From JARRKU01 sp050288425 (GTDB lineage: Bacteria > Desulfobacterota > Desulfobacteria > Desulfobacterales > Desulfosarcinaceae), in contig JBNKDU010000093.1 in assembly GCA_050288425.1 (NCBI GenBank), forward strand, positions 1 to 64,000: a stretch of 64,000 bases of DNA, written 5' to 3'. Positions 25,595-36,600 of this stretch are shown here, piece after piece. Made by a program: the position numbers and the translations under genes. Numbering within the stretch: position 1 is the stretch's first letter; the number at the start of each line of letters is the position of its first letter. The notes under the pieces were generated by a model. It made no database searches. It was not told where the DNA came from and was given only the letters and a program-made list of their open reading frames with translations.

Positions 25595-28030
25595 ATGGAA
25601 CAGCAAATCCTGCGCCTGCCGGTTTCCGGAATGACCTGTGCCAATTGCGCCATGAACATCGAACGCGGCGTCAAGAAGCTCGACGGCGTCACGGAAGCCA
25701 ACATCAACTTCGCGGCCGAATCCGCCACCGTTACCTTCGATCCCCGGAAATTGCAGCCGGATGATATCATCGCCCGGATCGAGAAGAGCGGCTTCACCGT
25801 GCCGTTGACGACCTTGACCTATGCCATCTCCGGCATGACCTGCGCCAATTGCGCCATGAACATCGAGCGCACCCTCAACAAGAAGGTGCCCGGCGTACTG
25901 GAGGCCGCGGTCAACTTCGCCTCCGAGCAGGCCAAGGTCACCTTTCTTCCCACGCTGACTTCCGCGGAAGAGATCGCCGCCGCCGTGGAAAAGGCGGGGT
26001 ACAAGGCCAGCGTGCAGGATCCGGAAGCACTGGGTCCGGATGCCGACCAGGTGCAGCGCCGACAGGAGATCCGGACCCAGCGACAGATGTTCTGGGTCGG
26101 CGTCGTTGCCGCGGCGCCCCTGTTCCTGTTGAGCATGGCCCGCGATTTCGGCCTCATCGGCGCCTGGAGCCACGCGCCCTGGGTGAACTGGTTCTTCTGG
26201 GCCCTGGCCACGCCGGTCCAGTTCTACACGGGCCGCGATTTCTACCTGGGCGCCTTCAAGAGCCTGCGCAATCTCACGGCCAACATGGACGTGCTGGTGG
26301 CCCTGGGGTCCTCCGTGGCCTACTTCTATTCCCTGGTGATCATGTTCGGCGGGATGGAGGGCCATGTCTATTTCGAGACCTCGGCGGTGATCATCACCCT
26401 GATCAAACTGGGCAAGATGCTCGAGTCGGTGAACAAGGGCCGGACCGGAGAAGCCATCCGCAAACTGATGGACCTGAGGCCCAAGACCGCCGTGGTGCTG
26501 CGGGACGGCAATGAGGAAGAGATCCCCCTGGCCCGGGTGCAGGCCGGAGATACGGTGGTGGTCCGGCCGGGACAGAGCATTCCCGTGGACGGCACCATCC
26601 TCAGCGGAGAGACCGCGGTGGACGAATCCATGCTCACCGGCGAACCGCTGCCCGTGGACAAGTCCACCGGCGATACCGTCATCGGCGGCACCCTCAACCG
26701 CTTCGGCCAGATCCACTTCCAGGCCACCAAGGTCGGCCGCGATACCGCGCTGGCCCAGATTATCCGCCTCGTCCAGGAGGCCCAGGGCAGCAAGGCGCCC
26801 ATCCAGGCCCTGGCCGACCAGGTGGCGGCGATCTTCGTGCCGGCGGTGATCGCCATCGCGCTGGCCACCTTCATGGTCTGGTGGCTGATTACCGGAGACG
26901 GCGTGCACTCCCTGATCCGGCTGGTGGCCGTGCTGGTCATCGCCTGCCCCTGCGCACTGGGGCTGGCCACCCCCACCGCCATCATGGCCGGCACCGGCAA
27001 GGGAGCCCAGCAGGGGGTCCTGTTCAAGAACAGCGAGGCCCTGCAGACCGCCGCGGCGGTGGATACCATCGTGCTGGACAAGACCGGGACCATCACCCGC
27101 GGAAAACCCAAGGTGACCGATGTGGTGGTGGCCGAAGGCAATCCCATGACCGCAGATGAGTTGCTCCGGGCGGCCGCCTCCGTGGAGCAGGGCTCCGAAC
27201 ATCCCCTGGGCAGGGCCATCGTGGCCGCCGCCGGAGAAAAGGAACTGCCCCTCTGGCCCCTGGAAGGGTTCAAGGCCCATGGCGGGGCCGGCGTGGAGGC
27301 CCGCCACGAAGAGGCCACCTGGCGGGTGGGCAAACCCGGCTGGTTCGACGGCGGCAACGACACCGACGACGGACATGTCCGCGCCATCGCCGATCTGCAC
27401 CGTTCCGGCAAGACGGCCATGGTCGTATTCAACGAAGGAGTACTCCAGGGCATCATCGCCGTGGCCGACACCCTGAAGAGCGATTCCTCCCAGGCGATTG
27501 CCCAGATGCACCAACGCGGCCTCGGGGTGGTGATGATCACCGGTGACAATCCCCAGGCCGGCCGGGCCATCGCCGACAGCGTGGGCATCGAAACGGTCTT
27601 CGCCGAGGTTCCGCCCGAGGAGAAGGCCTCGAAGGTGGCCGACCTCCAGCAGCACGGCCGCAAGGTGGCCATGGTGGGGGATGGAATCAACGATGCCCCG
27701 GCCCTGGCACAGGCCGATGTGGGCATGGCCATCGGCAGCGGCACCGACGTGGCCATCGAAACCGCCGGGGTCATCCTTTCCGGAGGAAGTCTTCTGGGGG
27801 TGGACCGCGCCATCGATATCAGCCGCAGGACCATGCGGACCATCCGCCAGAACCTGTTCTGGGCGTTCGCCTACAATATCGTGCTGATCCCGCTGGCCGC
27901 GGGCGTGCTCAACCCATTCGATCAGCTGCCCATGATGCTGCGGCAGCTGCATCCCATCCTGGCCGCCCTGGCCATGTCCCTGAGCAGCGTCACCGTGGTG
28001 ACCAACTCCCTGCGCCTGGCCCGGTCGTAA
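25595..28030 (+). CDS. copA: copper-exporting P1B-type ATPase CopA
   Basis: CopA uses ATP to pump Cu(I) out of the cytoplasm across the inner membrane. The 811-residue protein has two N-terminal HMA domains (GMTCANCAMNIERG near residue 8 and GMTCANCAMNIERT near residue 77) and eight membrane segments. It also has the metal-path CPC motif (VIACPCALGLATPTA), TGE in the actuator domain (SMLTGEPLPV), the phosphorylated aspartate in DKTGTIT, the nucleotide motif SEHPLG, and GDGINDAPALAQA. All key residues are intact. It is downstream of the chaperone gene and convergent with the transporter gene at 28041. Confidence 0.96.
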   Translation: MEQQILRLPVSGMTCANCAMNIERGVKKLDGVTEANINFAAESATVTFDPRKLQPDDIIARIEKSGFTVPLTTLTYAISGMTCANCAMNIERTLNKKVPGVLEAAVNFASEQAKVTFLPTLTSAEEIAAAVEKAGYKASVQDPEALGPDADQVQRRQEIRTQRQMFWVGVVAAAPLFLLSMARDFGLIGAWSHAPWVNWFFWALATPVQFYTGRDFYLGAFKSLRNLTANMDVLVALGSSVAYFYSLVIMFGGMEGHVYFETSAVIITLIKLGKMLESVNKGRTGEAIRKLMDLRPKTAVVLRDGNEEEIPLARVQAGDTVVVRPGQSIPVDGTILSGETAVDESMLTGEPLPVDKSTGDTVIGGTLNRFGQIHFQATKVGRDTALAQIIRLVQEAQGSKAPIQALADQVAAIFVPAVIAIALATFMVWWLITGDGVHSLIRLVAVLVIACPCALGLATPTAIMAGTGKGAQQGVLFKNSEALQTAAAVDTIVLDKTGTITRGKPKVTDVVVAEGNPMTADELLRAAASVEQGSEHPLGRAIVAAAGEKELPLWPLEGFKAHGGAGVEARHEEATWRVGKPGWFDGGNDTDDGHVRAIADLHRSGKTAMVVFNEGVLQGIIAVADTLKSDSSQAIAQMHQRGLGVVMITGDNPQAGRAIADSVGIETVFAEVPPEEKASKVADLQQHGRKVAMVGDGINDAPALAQADVGMAIGSGTDVAIETAGVILSGGSLLGVDRAIDISRRTMRTIRQNLFWAFAYNIVLIPLAAGVLNPFDQLPMMLRQLHPILAALAMSLSSVTVVTNSLRLARS

Positions 28031-28040
28031 AAACCATCGC

Positions 28041-30605
28041 TCAACCGGAAACCTCTCCCGTGGTAGGCCCGCCCAGCGCCCGCACGGCTTGGGCCGCGTC
28101 TTCCACCTTGGCATCGTTCTTGGCGTTCTTGCGAAAGGCCTGCTGCACCATCTCTTCGGCCGATTTGAGAAGATCTTCCATCTCTTTCATGTCTTCGCCC
28201 TCCAGGCCATCCGCCCGCCCGGATTGCAATCGTCGCTTCAGCGCCTCCACCTCTTCCTGCGCCCGTTGCAGCGCCTTTGCGCTCTTGGCCGCCCGGCGCT
28301 CCGTTTCGCCGAGCCGGTCCATGGCCGCCGCCAGTTCCCCGGCGATGCCCTCTTCCGGTTCCGCATCCAGATCGATCTCCTCCGCGGCCATGAGCAGCGC
28401 CGTGGGCGGAAGCTGGAGCAGGGTGCGATCCAGGCTCAAGCCGTTGACATCCGTGAAACGGTACTGCCGGATCCGGAAAGGAAGAAAAACCAGGCTGCTT
28501 CTCCTGGAAGCGGCGGTCACGGTGGCGGGAGAGAAGTCTTCGACGATGAGAGGCTCGGCGTCGATGCGGATATCTTCCAGTTCGTTCCGCAGGTCTTCCT
28601 GAACCTGTGCCAGATGCTCGCCGGTGCCGTCCGTGAGGACCCGGATGCGGGCCTTGCGCCAGTCGGGATGGCGGGTCATCAGGTAGGCCAGCAGCAGCAT
28701 CAGTCTGCTGCTGGCGTCGGCGCGCCACCAGACGTCGATGCGGCTGCGTTCGGCCTCCGGACGGTTCAGTTCTTCCCACCGGGTGGCGTCGAAATGGAGA
28801 ACCACGAGATTCATTCCCCAGCGGTAAATCGTGTGCAGGTAGTGGCCGTAGCGCAACGCCTCCAGGCTGCCGAGGCCCGCGCCGGATTTCCCGTACCAGT
28901 TGACCACGGCGGTATTGGCCCGCAGGGGGCCGATGCCGTAGCTTTGCAGAAGCATGGGCAGGGCCGAGGGGATATCGTCGGACTGGACCACCAGGGGAAA
29001 GGCCCCGATGTCATGGGAGCGAAGCATGTGCTGCAGGTCGGCCCTGGCATCGGAGAATAACTTCCCCCGCCGGGGTCCGGTCCCCTCGATGACCTGAACG
29101 GCGGTGATCAACCCGCTGCCTCCTTCGATCCAGCGGGCGAAGGTCAGCAGGGGGAGACGGCGCCGGGAGGGATGGGTAAAGACCAGCAGGTGGGGCCGCC
29201 AGTTGCGGTGGTGTTCCGGCTGGTCGGACATCTCCTGCAATTCACCGCGGATCACCTGGAAATGGTGGGCGCTGCTGCTGTCCGCCCAGCGGGAGGGTCC
29301 CGCAGTGCGCTTGAGATATTGCTGGATGGCCAGCAATATGGCCAATGCGATGATCCCGTCGCGGAAATCCAATGCCAGGATGGTGCCCAGGCAGAGCAGG
29401 CATCCCGCCAGGCTGAGATAAGCGTTGAACCATCGGAAGCGGGGCCGGAAGGAGGGACTCTGGGATCCGGCTTCGTAATAGGTGGCATAGTTGAGCAGGC
29501 CGTAGGAGATAAGGAAAAACATCGATACGACCCGGGCCACCAGATTGAGTTGGCCCAAAAGGATGGTGACCATGGCGATGCCCAGGGTGGCCATCACCGC
29601 CCGTCGCGGATTCCCGGCAGGTCCGCTGCCCTTGGCGAATGGCGTCAGGGCGGGAAAGATCCGGTCCGCGGCCATGGACTGCAGAATGCGCGGTCCCCCC
29701 AGAAAGGAGGCCATGGCCGAAGACAAGGTGGCCGCAATGACCCCGGCGTCGATCAAAAATTCATACCGTGCCACCTTCTTGATGGCCTGGTAGTCGTTCA
29801 TCATGACCTGGTTGGGCAACACCCCGGCGAAGACCAGGGCGACGGCGAAGTACACCACGATGGAGACCCCCACCGCCAGGAAGGTTCCCAGGGGAAGACT
29901 CTTGCCGGGGTCCCGCAGATCGCCGGACATGCTGACGCCCTGGGTGAACCCGGTGACGGCCGGAAAGAAGATGCCGAAAATCACCCAGAATGGCGGGCCG
30001 TCCGCGGGAGCGGACCAGTTCCGGGCGAGCAGGGAGGCATCCCATCGGGCCGCACCGCCGGCAAAGAAGGAAAACAGGGCCGCCGCCAGCAGGGCCATGA
30101 CGACGTATTGAAACCGCGTGGCCCAGTCGGCCCCCAGCCAGGCCAATACGAACAGCAGACCCACCGCGCAAAAGGCCACCAGTCGCGGCGTCAGCCAGGG
30201 CAAGGGCTGGATCATCGCGCAGAGCGCCTCGGCAAAGCCGATGCAATAGAAGGCCACGGACACCGACTGGGCCAGGTAGAGCACCGTGCCGATGGCGCCG
30301 CCGAACTGGTGCCCCAGGGTGCGGGAGATCAGGTAGTAGTCGCCGCCGCCCTTGACGTGCAGGTTGGTGGCGATGGCGGCCAGGGACTGGCTGGTGAGCA
30401 CGGAAATCAGGCTGGCGATGCCGATAATCACCAACGCCCGTCCGATGCCGGCCGCGCCGGTGACATAGCCGAGCCGCAAAAAGAGGATGATGCCGAGAAT
30501 GGTCAGCACGCTGGGGGTAAAGACCCCGGCGAAGGTACCCAAACCACCGGCGGTTTCGCCGGAAGATTCGGCATCGACCTCTGAGATTCGCTCACGTGTC
30601 GGCAT
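28041..30605 (-). CDS. SLC12-like (cation-chloride-cotransporter type) APC permease
   Basis: This is a large inner-membrane permease of about 854 residues in the amino acid-polyamine-cation superfamily, closest by eye to bacterial SLC12-like proteins. The signature start GTFAGVFTPSVLTILGIILFLRLG precedes about 12 membrane segments (to residue ~430). A cytoplasmic domain of about 300 residues follows with SLC12-C-like strands, then a charged coiled-coil tail (about 750-830). The substrate is uncertain: ions with chloride, or amino acids. GTG at 30614 and ATG at 30605 are both possible starts. It is a single-gene unit, convergent with copA with only 10 bases between stops. Confidence 0.8.
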   Translation of the reverse strand: MPTRERISEVDAESSGETAGGLGTFAGVFTPSVLTILGIILFLRLGYVTGAAGIGRALVIIGIASLISVLTSQSLAAIATNLHVKGGGDYYLISRTLGHQFGGAIGTVLYLAQSVSVAFYCIGFAEALCAMIQPLPWLTPRLVAFCAVGLLFVLAWLGADWATRFQYVVMALLAAALFSFFAGGAARWDASLLARNWSAPADGPPFWVIFGIFFPAVTGFTQGVSMSGDLRDPGKSLPLGTFLAVGVSIVVYFAVALVFAGVLPNQVMMNDYQAIKKVARYEFLIDAGVIAATLSSAMASFLGGPRILQSMAADRIFPALTPFAKGSGPAGNPRRAVMATLGIAMVTILLGQLNLVARVVSMFFLISYGLLNYATYYEAGSQSPSFRPRFRWFNAYLSLAGCLLCLGTILALDFRDGIIALAILLAIQQYLKRTAGPSRWADSSSAHHFQVIRGELQEMSDQPEHHRNWRPHLLVFTHPSRRRLPLLTFARWIEGGSGLITAVQVIEGTGPRRGKLFSDARADLQHMLRSHDIGAFPLVVQSDDIPSALPMLLQSYGIGPLRANTAVVNWYGKSGAGLGSLEALRYGHYLHTIYRWGMNLVVLHFDATRWEELNRPEAERSRIDVWWRADASSRLMLLLAYLMTRHPDWRKARIRVLTDGTGEHLAQVQEDLRNELEDIRIDAEPLIVEDFSPATVTAASRRSSLVFLPFRIRQYRFTDVNGLSLDRTLLQLPPTALLMAAEEIDLDAEPEEGIAGELAAAMDRLGETERRAAKSAKALQRAQEEVEALKRRLQSGRADGLEGEDMKEMEDLLKSAEEMVQQAFRKNAKNDAKVEDAAQAVRALGGPTTGEVSG

Positions 30606-30820
30606 GGCAGGCACAGTCTTTTGTGAGAATTATGAATCGTCGGCGGCTATCTTAACCGAGGATGGAGAAGCAGGCAACCCGATTCATTCGGCAGGCCGCA
30701 GGGGAAGGATCCCAAAGGAATCGGGCACCGATACCGTACAGGGTATGGGTGCCCGGTAATCGACACCAGATCTGGTGGGAACGGCTCAAGGGCCCCGGTG
30801 GAGGCAACCGTCCGATCCCA

Positions 30821-31210
30821 TCAGGCATTGCCGTTGGCCGGCCCCACCAGGGGCAGGGCCTTGTCCACCGAGAAAAACACCAGGTATTTGCTCTCCCGGC
30901 GTTCCTTGTCTTCCGGATAGGTCTTGCGCCGGAGGCGGTAGAGCAATTCGGTGTCCTCTTCCTCCCACAATTTGGTGAGAAAGAGACGCTTGCCACGATA
31001 GCCGTTGCCGTTCTGCTTGAACAGGTACGCGGCGTGGGGATTGGACTTGAGGTTGTGGTGGGTGAGCCGGTCCCGCATGATGAAGGCGATGTTGCCGTCC
31101 TCCATCACATGCGGCCGGCTGTAAACCGCAGCATCCACCTTGCCGTTCTTGTCCGCGGTTGATAAAATTCCCAATCCCTGGGACTCATCGAAATATGCTT
31201 TAAGATCCAT
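30821..31210 (-). CDS. pyridoxamine 5'-phosphate oxidase-family (FMN split-barrel) protein
   Basis: This 129-residue protein has the FMN-binding split-barrel fold: GILSTADKNGKVDAAVYSRP near the N-terminus, then FIMRDRLTHHNLKSNPHAAYLF, the typical run where members contact FMN phosphate. Such small proteins bind FMN or heme and may reduce unidentified compounds. It is too short to be the biosynthetic PdxH. The start is preceded by GGGAGA. It is monocistronic on the minus strand. A second member of this superfamily is encoded at 60094. Confidence 0.82.
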   Translation of the reverse strand: MDLKAYFDESQGLGILSTADKNGKVDAAVYSRPHVMEDGNIAFIMRDRLTHHNLKSNPHAAYLFKQNGNGYRGKRLFLTKLWEEEDTELLYRLRRKTYPEDKERRESKYLVFFSVDKALPLVGPANGNA

Positions 31211-31750
31211 ATGGCGTCTCCCATCTTCAGATTATCGGATCGTTCAAGAAGGTCAGCCGTGCATCCCTGCGGCACGACATGCCCCGGAATGCAGTCATTT
31301 AACATCCAATATTCTCGCCGATCCGTTCGAATCGAGAGCACAAGCATCAGATGTCGGGTGCCATCCCGGGACGGACGGGGTCCGTTTGCCGAGATCCTCC
31401 ACATCGCCGGGCAACAATCCAACTCTAGCTCGCATTTCCAATAGTTCAAGCCGCACAGCCAATTTCATGCGCCGCAACCGGCTCCCGGCAATGATCTAAT
31501 TAAGAAATCGGAAACTATTTAACAAAAGCTGAAGATGTCAGATCGAAAAATAGTAAATTGATGGATGAATACGATCAAATTTCAAAGCGGTATGACAGCC
31601 TGCCTCGTCAAAAAATTCTATTTGGAAAGCGGCTGCCCGACACCTTGCGCGGTATTTCCCCAGGATAGATAGACCCTGTTTGCCTGTGCCGGGGCCCGAT
31701 GGGATGGTTTTCTAATGGCTGCGGAAATTCGGCCGATGAAAGGGTAACCG
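31211..31750. other. 540-bp gap without recognised gene
   Basis: Only short, unsupported frames are seen. The stretch becomes AT-rich from about 31490 to 31620 and probably carries the promoters of the two flanking divergent genes. No repeats or strong hairpins were found. Confidence 0.5.
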
Positions 31751-33451
31751 ATGGGCTTGGCCTGTATGGATGCTGCGTCACCCACCGGTTCGAGCCACAG
31801 AATTTATCGGCATATCAGGCAAGGGGTGATCCGGGAACCGATGACAGGCCAACATGAAGATACCGGCGGGAAAATACCGCTGCATCGGACAGCCGTTATG
31901 GCGGCCGTCATCATGGCCTTGATTATGGCTGTTTCCGGCGGCGCCTGCCTCCTTTTATATTTGAACACGGTGAATTCCGTGAAATACCGGATGGAGTTAC
32001 ACCAGAATGCAGCGCTGAATGTCGCCGTTCACCGGGTTTACGATTCCTTGCAAGGGGTCATCAGTGACCTGAAATTCCTTGGCAGTCACCATGAAATTTT
32101 ATCTCAGCTTGTTCAAGGCAATGCGACTGCAAGTGCCAGATTGACCCACCAATTCCTGAACTTTGCCAGACATAAGGGCGATTACGACCAGGTCCGCCTA
32201 TTGAACGGTCAGGGACGGGAAGTTGTTCGAGTGAACTATAATAACGGCCGGCCGGTTGCAGTAGCCGCGGATCGACTGCAGGACAAGAGCGGACGTTACT
32301 ATTTCACGGAAGCAGCGACTGCAAGAAGCGGTGAGGTCTATGTCTCGGCCTTCGATTTGAATATGGAAACCGGCCGGGTCGAAACGCCTTTGAAGCCCAT
32401 GATTCGCTTCTCCCAGCCGATCTTCAGTGATGGCGACCGGTTTCTGGGAGTGCTGGTGCTCAATTATCTTGGCAAACTGGTTCTGGAAAGAATCAGGGAC
32501 GAGGATCGCCTCGCCGATGGCGATCTGATGCTGGTCAATTCGGATGGATTTTGGCTTTTCAATCCGAATCCGGAGCTCGAGTGGGGGTTTATGCTGCCGG
32601 AACGCAGCACACACCGATTCGGCCGTGATTTTTCCAAGGAATGGCGAACCATCGCCGCCGGCGACGAGGGACGGATTTCGTCCCCCAACGGCTTGTTCGC
32701 ATACAAGGCATTTTATCCCGGATGCAGGATTGCCGACTCCAGGAATTGCGGCGCCAAGGTCAGTGCGCGTTCTCGAAAATGGATTTTCGTCCATCGCATA
32801 TCCAGGGAGGTGTTGCGCCAACGCCTATCCGGGCAAAGGAGAAATCTGTTCCTTTTGTGGGCCGGGATGGCTTTCTTTTCTCTTGTTCCCGCCTGGTTGC
32901 TGTCATCGGCTTTCCTCAGGCGCCGACAGACCCAATATGAGATTTGGCGGATGGCGAATTTCGATGCACTCACCGGTCTATTCAACCGCTCCAGTTTCAT
33001 GCTGGAATTGCGGCAGACGATTGTGGCGGGCGAACGTTACCGTCACAATTTCGTCCTGTTGTACCTCGATCTGGATGGTTTTAAGCAAATTAATGATACC
33101 TTGGGTCATGCCGCCGGCGACCAGGTCCTTCAAGAGACCGCCAGGCGCTTCCAGGCGGCCCTTCGCGTCTCTGACTGTGTCGCCCGCCTGGGGGGCGACG
33201 AATTCTGTATCATCGTCAGGGAAACAGGCAGTGTTGACGAAGCTGCCCGGGTGGCGGACAAGCTTATCGATGTTCTGGCCTCGCCCTTTGACCTGGGCGG
33301 CAGAACAGGCCGTGTAGGCACCAGCATCGGAATCGCCTGTTTTCCCGAAGACGACGGCACCGCCTACGGTTTACTGAAACTCGCCGACCAGGCCATGTAT
33401 GTGGCCAAGGCAAAAGGCAAGAATCGCTATTGCTTCGCCATGCCTGACTGA
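31751..33451 (+). CDS. membrane Cache-domain diguanylate cyclase (GGDEF)
   Basis: This 566-residue membrane protein would make cyclic di-GMP in response to an extracellular signal. One membrane segment (about 48-72) is followed by a large periplasmic Cache-like sensor region (about 75-345), a second membrane segment (about 360-382) and a GGDEF domain. The active site is intact (VARLGGDEFCIIV), and RVSD five residues before it fits the RxxD inhibitory site, so product feedback is expected. No EAL domain is present. The start at 31751 has AAAGGG upstream; ATG at residue 31 is an alternative. It stands alone. Confidence 0.88.
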   Translation: MGLACMDAASPTGSSHRIYRHIRQGVIREPMTGQHEDTGGKIPLHRTAVMAAVIMALIMAVSGGACLLLYLNTVNSVKYRMELHQNAALNVAVHRVYDSLQGVISDLKFLGSHHEILSQLVQGNATASARLTHQFLNFARHKGDYDQVRLLNGQGREVVRVNYNNGRPVAVAADRLQDKSGRYYFTEAATARSGEVYVSAFDLNMETGRVETPLKPMIRFSQPIFSDGDRFLGVLVLNYLGKLVLERIRDEDRLADGDLMLVNSDGFWLFNPNPELEWGFMLPERSTHRFGRDFSKEWRTIAAGDEGRISSPNGLFAYKAFYPGCRIADSRNCGAKVSARSRKWIFVHRISREVLRQRLSGQRRNLFLLWAGMAFFSLVPAWLLSSAFLRRRQTQYEIWRMANFDALTGLFNRSSFMLELRQTIVAGERYRHNFVLLYLDLDGFKQINDTLGHAAGDQVLQETARRFQAALRVSDCVARLGGDEFCIIVRETGSVDEAARVADKLIDVLASPFDLGGRTGRVGTSIGIACFPEDDGTAYGLLKLADQAMYVAKAKGKNRYCFAMPD

Positions 33452-33617
33452 GACAGACTGGCTCCGAAGTCTTCCGACTATTGCAACGATAGGGTAATTA
33501 CAAAATTTGAGCTGTACTTTTGTTGGTTCACCATTATCGATTGTCTGATCATCAGAAAAAAGACCCGGAAATATATTGCGGAAAATCGAGAACTCGAGAT
33601 AGGTTATTTATGCACGA

Positions 33618-36600
33618 ATGTTCATCGTACCCTTTAGACAGATTTTTTTGCAGACACATTTGAAGATCATCATTGCCTCATTACTCCTGGCACCACTGTT
33701 TCTGTGCTCCGCGCCAACGGGTGTACAGGCTCAGGCAAATGAGTCGGCGCCGCTGGCGCTTGAACGCGCACTGGATTCCGGCGGCAGGCTTTTTAACGGC
33801 GGCATTATTCAGGATAGAGATGGGTTCTTCTGGATAGCTAGCCTGAGCGGCCTGCTCAAATGGGATGGCTATACTCTGAAAAAGCCCAAAGGCTCCCCGG
33901 AGGCGATCTATGGGATTTATGAAGACACGGAGGGTTTGATCTGGGTCAGTTCGTCCGTTGGCCTGTCGAAGTACGACAAGTCGGTGAATGCCTTTACGGT
34001 ATACCGGCATGACCCTGATGATCCCAGGAGTATTGGTGAGGGAACCGCTATCTGGGCGATGCAGTCGATTGCAGAAGATTCGACCGGAAATATCTGGTAC
34101 GGAACTAAAAAGGGGTTGAATCGATACGACAAGCGAACAAAAGCCTTCACCGTGTACACCCACAACCCGGCTGATCCCAATAGCCTGGGAAATGATAATG
34201 TTTCCGCGCTCTGGGCGGATAAGCACGGAACGGTGTGGATTGGGACAGAAGGTGGTTTGGACAGGTTCAACCCGTCAACCGGCGCTTTCACCCATTTCCA
34301 TAATCAGCCTGACAATCCCCGGAGTTTAAGCAATAACATCGTCACCGCTTTGTTGGAAGACCGGAACGGGGTGTTGTGGGTGGGAACGAAGGAAGGCGGG
34401 CTAAACCGGTTTGATGAATCAAGCGGCGCCTTTACCCGCTATCTCTATGACCCCAAAAATCTCCATAGCCTCAAAGACAATTATGTTTATGCAATCACTG
34501 AAGTAGATGCCAACGAATTGTGGTTAACACACTGGAATAACACAAGTGGTATTGACATCTTCGATGCCAGAACCGGGGTATTTCACAATTATCGGGACGA
34601 CCCGAACAATCCCGGCCGCCAGTCGTACAATCAGACGGCGAATGTATACAAAGATCGCTTGGGAATTATCTGGGTGGTCCACTTCAACGGGATCCTCGAT
34701 AAAATCGATCCGGCAAGCACGAAGTTCACCTTATATCAACATGAACCCGGCAATCCCAACAGCCTGGCCGAGAATAGTGTCTTTGGCGTCTATCAGGACA
34801 AACAGGGTATGATGTGGATTTCATTTGCCGGCAAAGGGCTGGATAAATTTGATCGCCAGACCAATACCTTTACCCATTTTCCAGATATGCCGGGTGGTTT
34901 GGCGCAGAGTATATTTGAAGACGATACCGGTCTTTTCTGGCTGGCCGGTAACGGTGGTATTTTTACGTTCGATAAGAAAACCGGCAGATATTCCGGGACG
35001 TATCCGCTTCAGTGCAAGAGCGGCCAGATCATCATCCCGGATAGAAACAACGCCGACTTCCTGTGGGTAGGTACAGACGCGGGGCTGGTTAAGTTTGATA
35101 GGTCCACCAGAAAGTGGATTAAGTTCAGGCACGACCCGAACAACCCCGACAGTATCGGCAATGACACCATGTGGCATCTATTCATGGACAAAGCCGGATA
35201 TATCTGGATTCCGACCTATGGCGGCGGGCTGGACAAGTTTGACACCGGGACAGAACAAGTGGTGGCGCATTTCAAAAATGATCCCGACGACCCCAAGAGT
35301 CTGGGTTCGGATACGCTCAATCATGTTTTCGAAGACTCGGCCGGGCGCCTCTGGGTCGCCACGGTTGACAGTGGATTGAATAAACTGAATCCGGACGGCA
35401 CCTTCACCCGATACAACGAAGAAAACGGCTTTCTCACCAATTGGGTAGGCAGTATTATTGAAGACAACCAGGGTTTTTTGTGGCTGGGCACAAAAATCGG
35501 CTTGATCAAGTTTGACCCCCAGACTGAAACCTGGCGGCTCTACACCCGGGATGACGGCCTGCAAAGCAACGAATTTCTGGAATATCCAAACTTTAATGCG
35601 CCCGATGGGCAGTTGTGGGTATTTGGCGGCAACGGCCTTAACAGCTTCTACCCTGATAAACTCAAAGATAACCCGTTCAAACCGCCGGTTTACTTTACCT
35701 CGCTGACGCAGGGCAACGAGCCGTTGAAAGAAGTCACGCAAGCCCCGGAGCGCGTCACAGAGATTACCCTCAATTGGCAGAGCAACTTTTTTGAGTTTGA
35801 AGTATCCGCCCTCAACTTCACCAGGCCTGAAAAAAACCAATACCAATATGTCTTAGAAGGATTTGACAAGGAGTGGTACAACGCGGGCACCAAGCGCACC
35901 GGTCGCTACTCCAGCCTGCCAGATGGAACGTACACGCTGCGTGTGCGCGGCTCTAACAACGACGGCGTGTGGAGCGACCAGGAGGCCACGCTCAAAGTGA
36001 CCGTGGTGGGGCCTTTCTGGCGGACAACATGGTTCAGGCTGCTGTTGGGCCTGGTAATCATAGGGAGCGCAGTCGGTGCGGCACAGTGGCAGTTGCGGGC
36101 CAGTAAAGCCCGACGCCGTGCCGCCGAAGAACGCCAGCGCGAAATGGAGCGCCAGGTTGCCGAACGCACCGCCCAATTGGAATCAGCCAACAAAGAATTG
36201 GAGGCGTTTTCCTACACCGTGTCGCACGACCTGAGGGCGCCACTGCGCCACATTATCGGTTTTCTTGAATTGCTGCAAAAGGAATCTGGAACAGCGCTCA
36301 ACGAAAGAAGCCGGCATTACATGGATAATATTTCCGAATCGGCTAAGAACATGAGCCTGTTGATCGACGATCTACTCTCGTTTTTCCGGATGGGCCGCCA
36401 TGCCCTGTCGTTTAAACAGGTGGAGTTGGGAACATTGGTACGTGACGTCGTGCGAGAACTTGAACATGATGCCACTGGAAGGAAAATTGAGTGGCGCATA
36501 GGCGACCTGCCCTCAGTCAAGTGCGATGAGCGCATGTTGCGGATCGTTCTGACCAACCTGATTTCAAACGCATTGAAGTTCACGCGGTCCCGGTCACAAT

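Noticed and set aside
31105..31449. Minus-strand frame reaching into the 31.2-31.75 kb gap
   Set aside because: It overlaps the FMN split-barrel-like gene in another frame and shows no recognisable domain.
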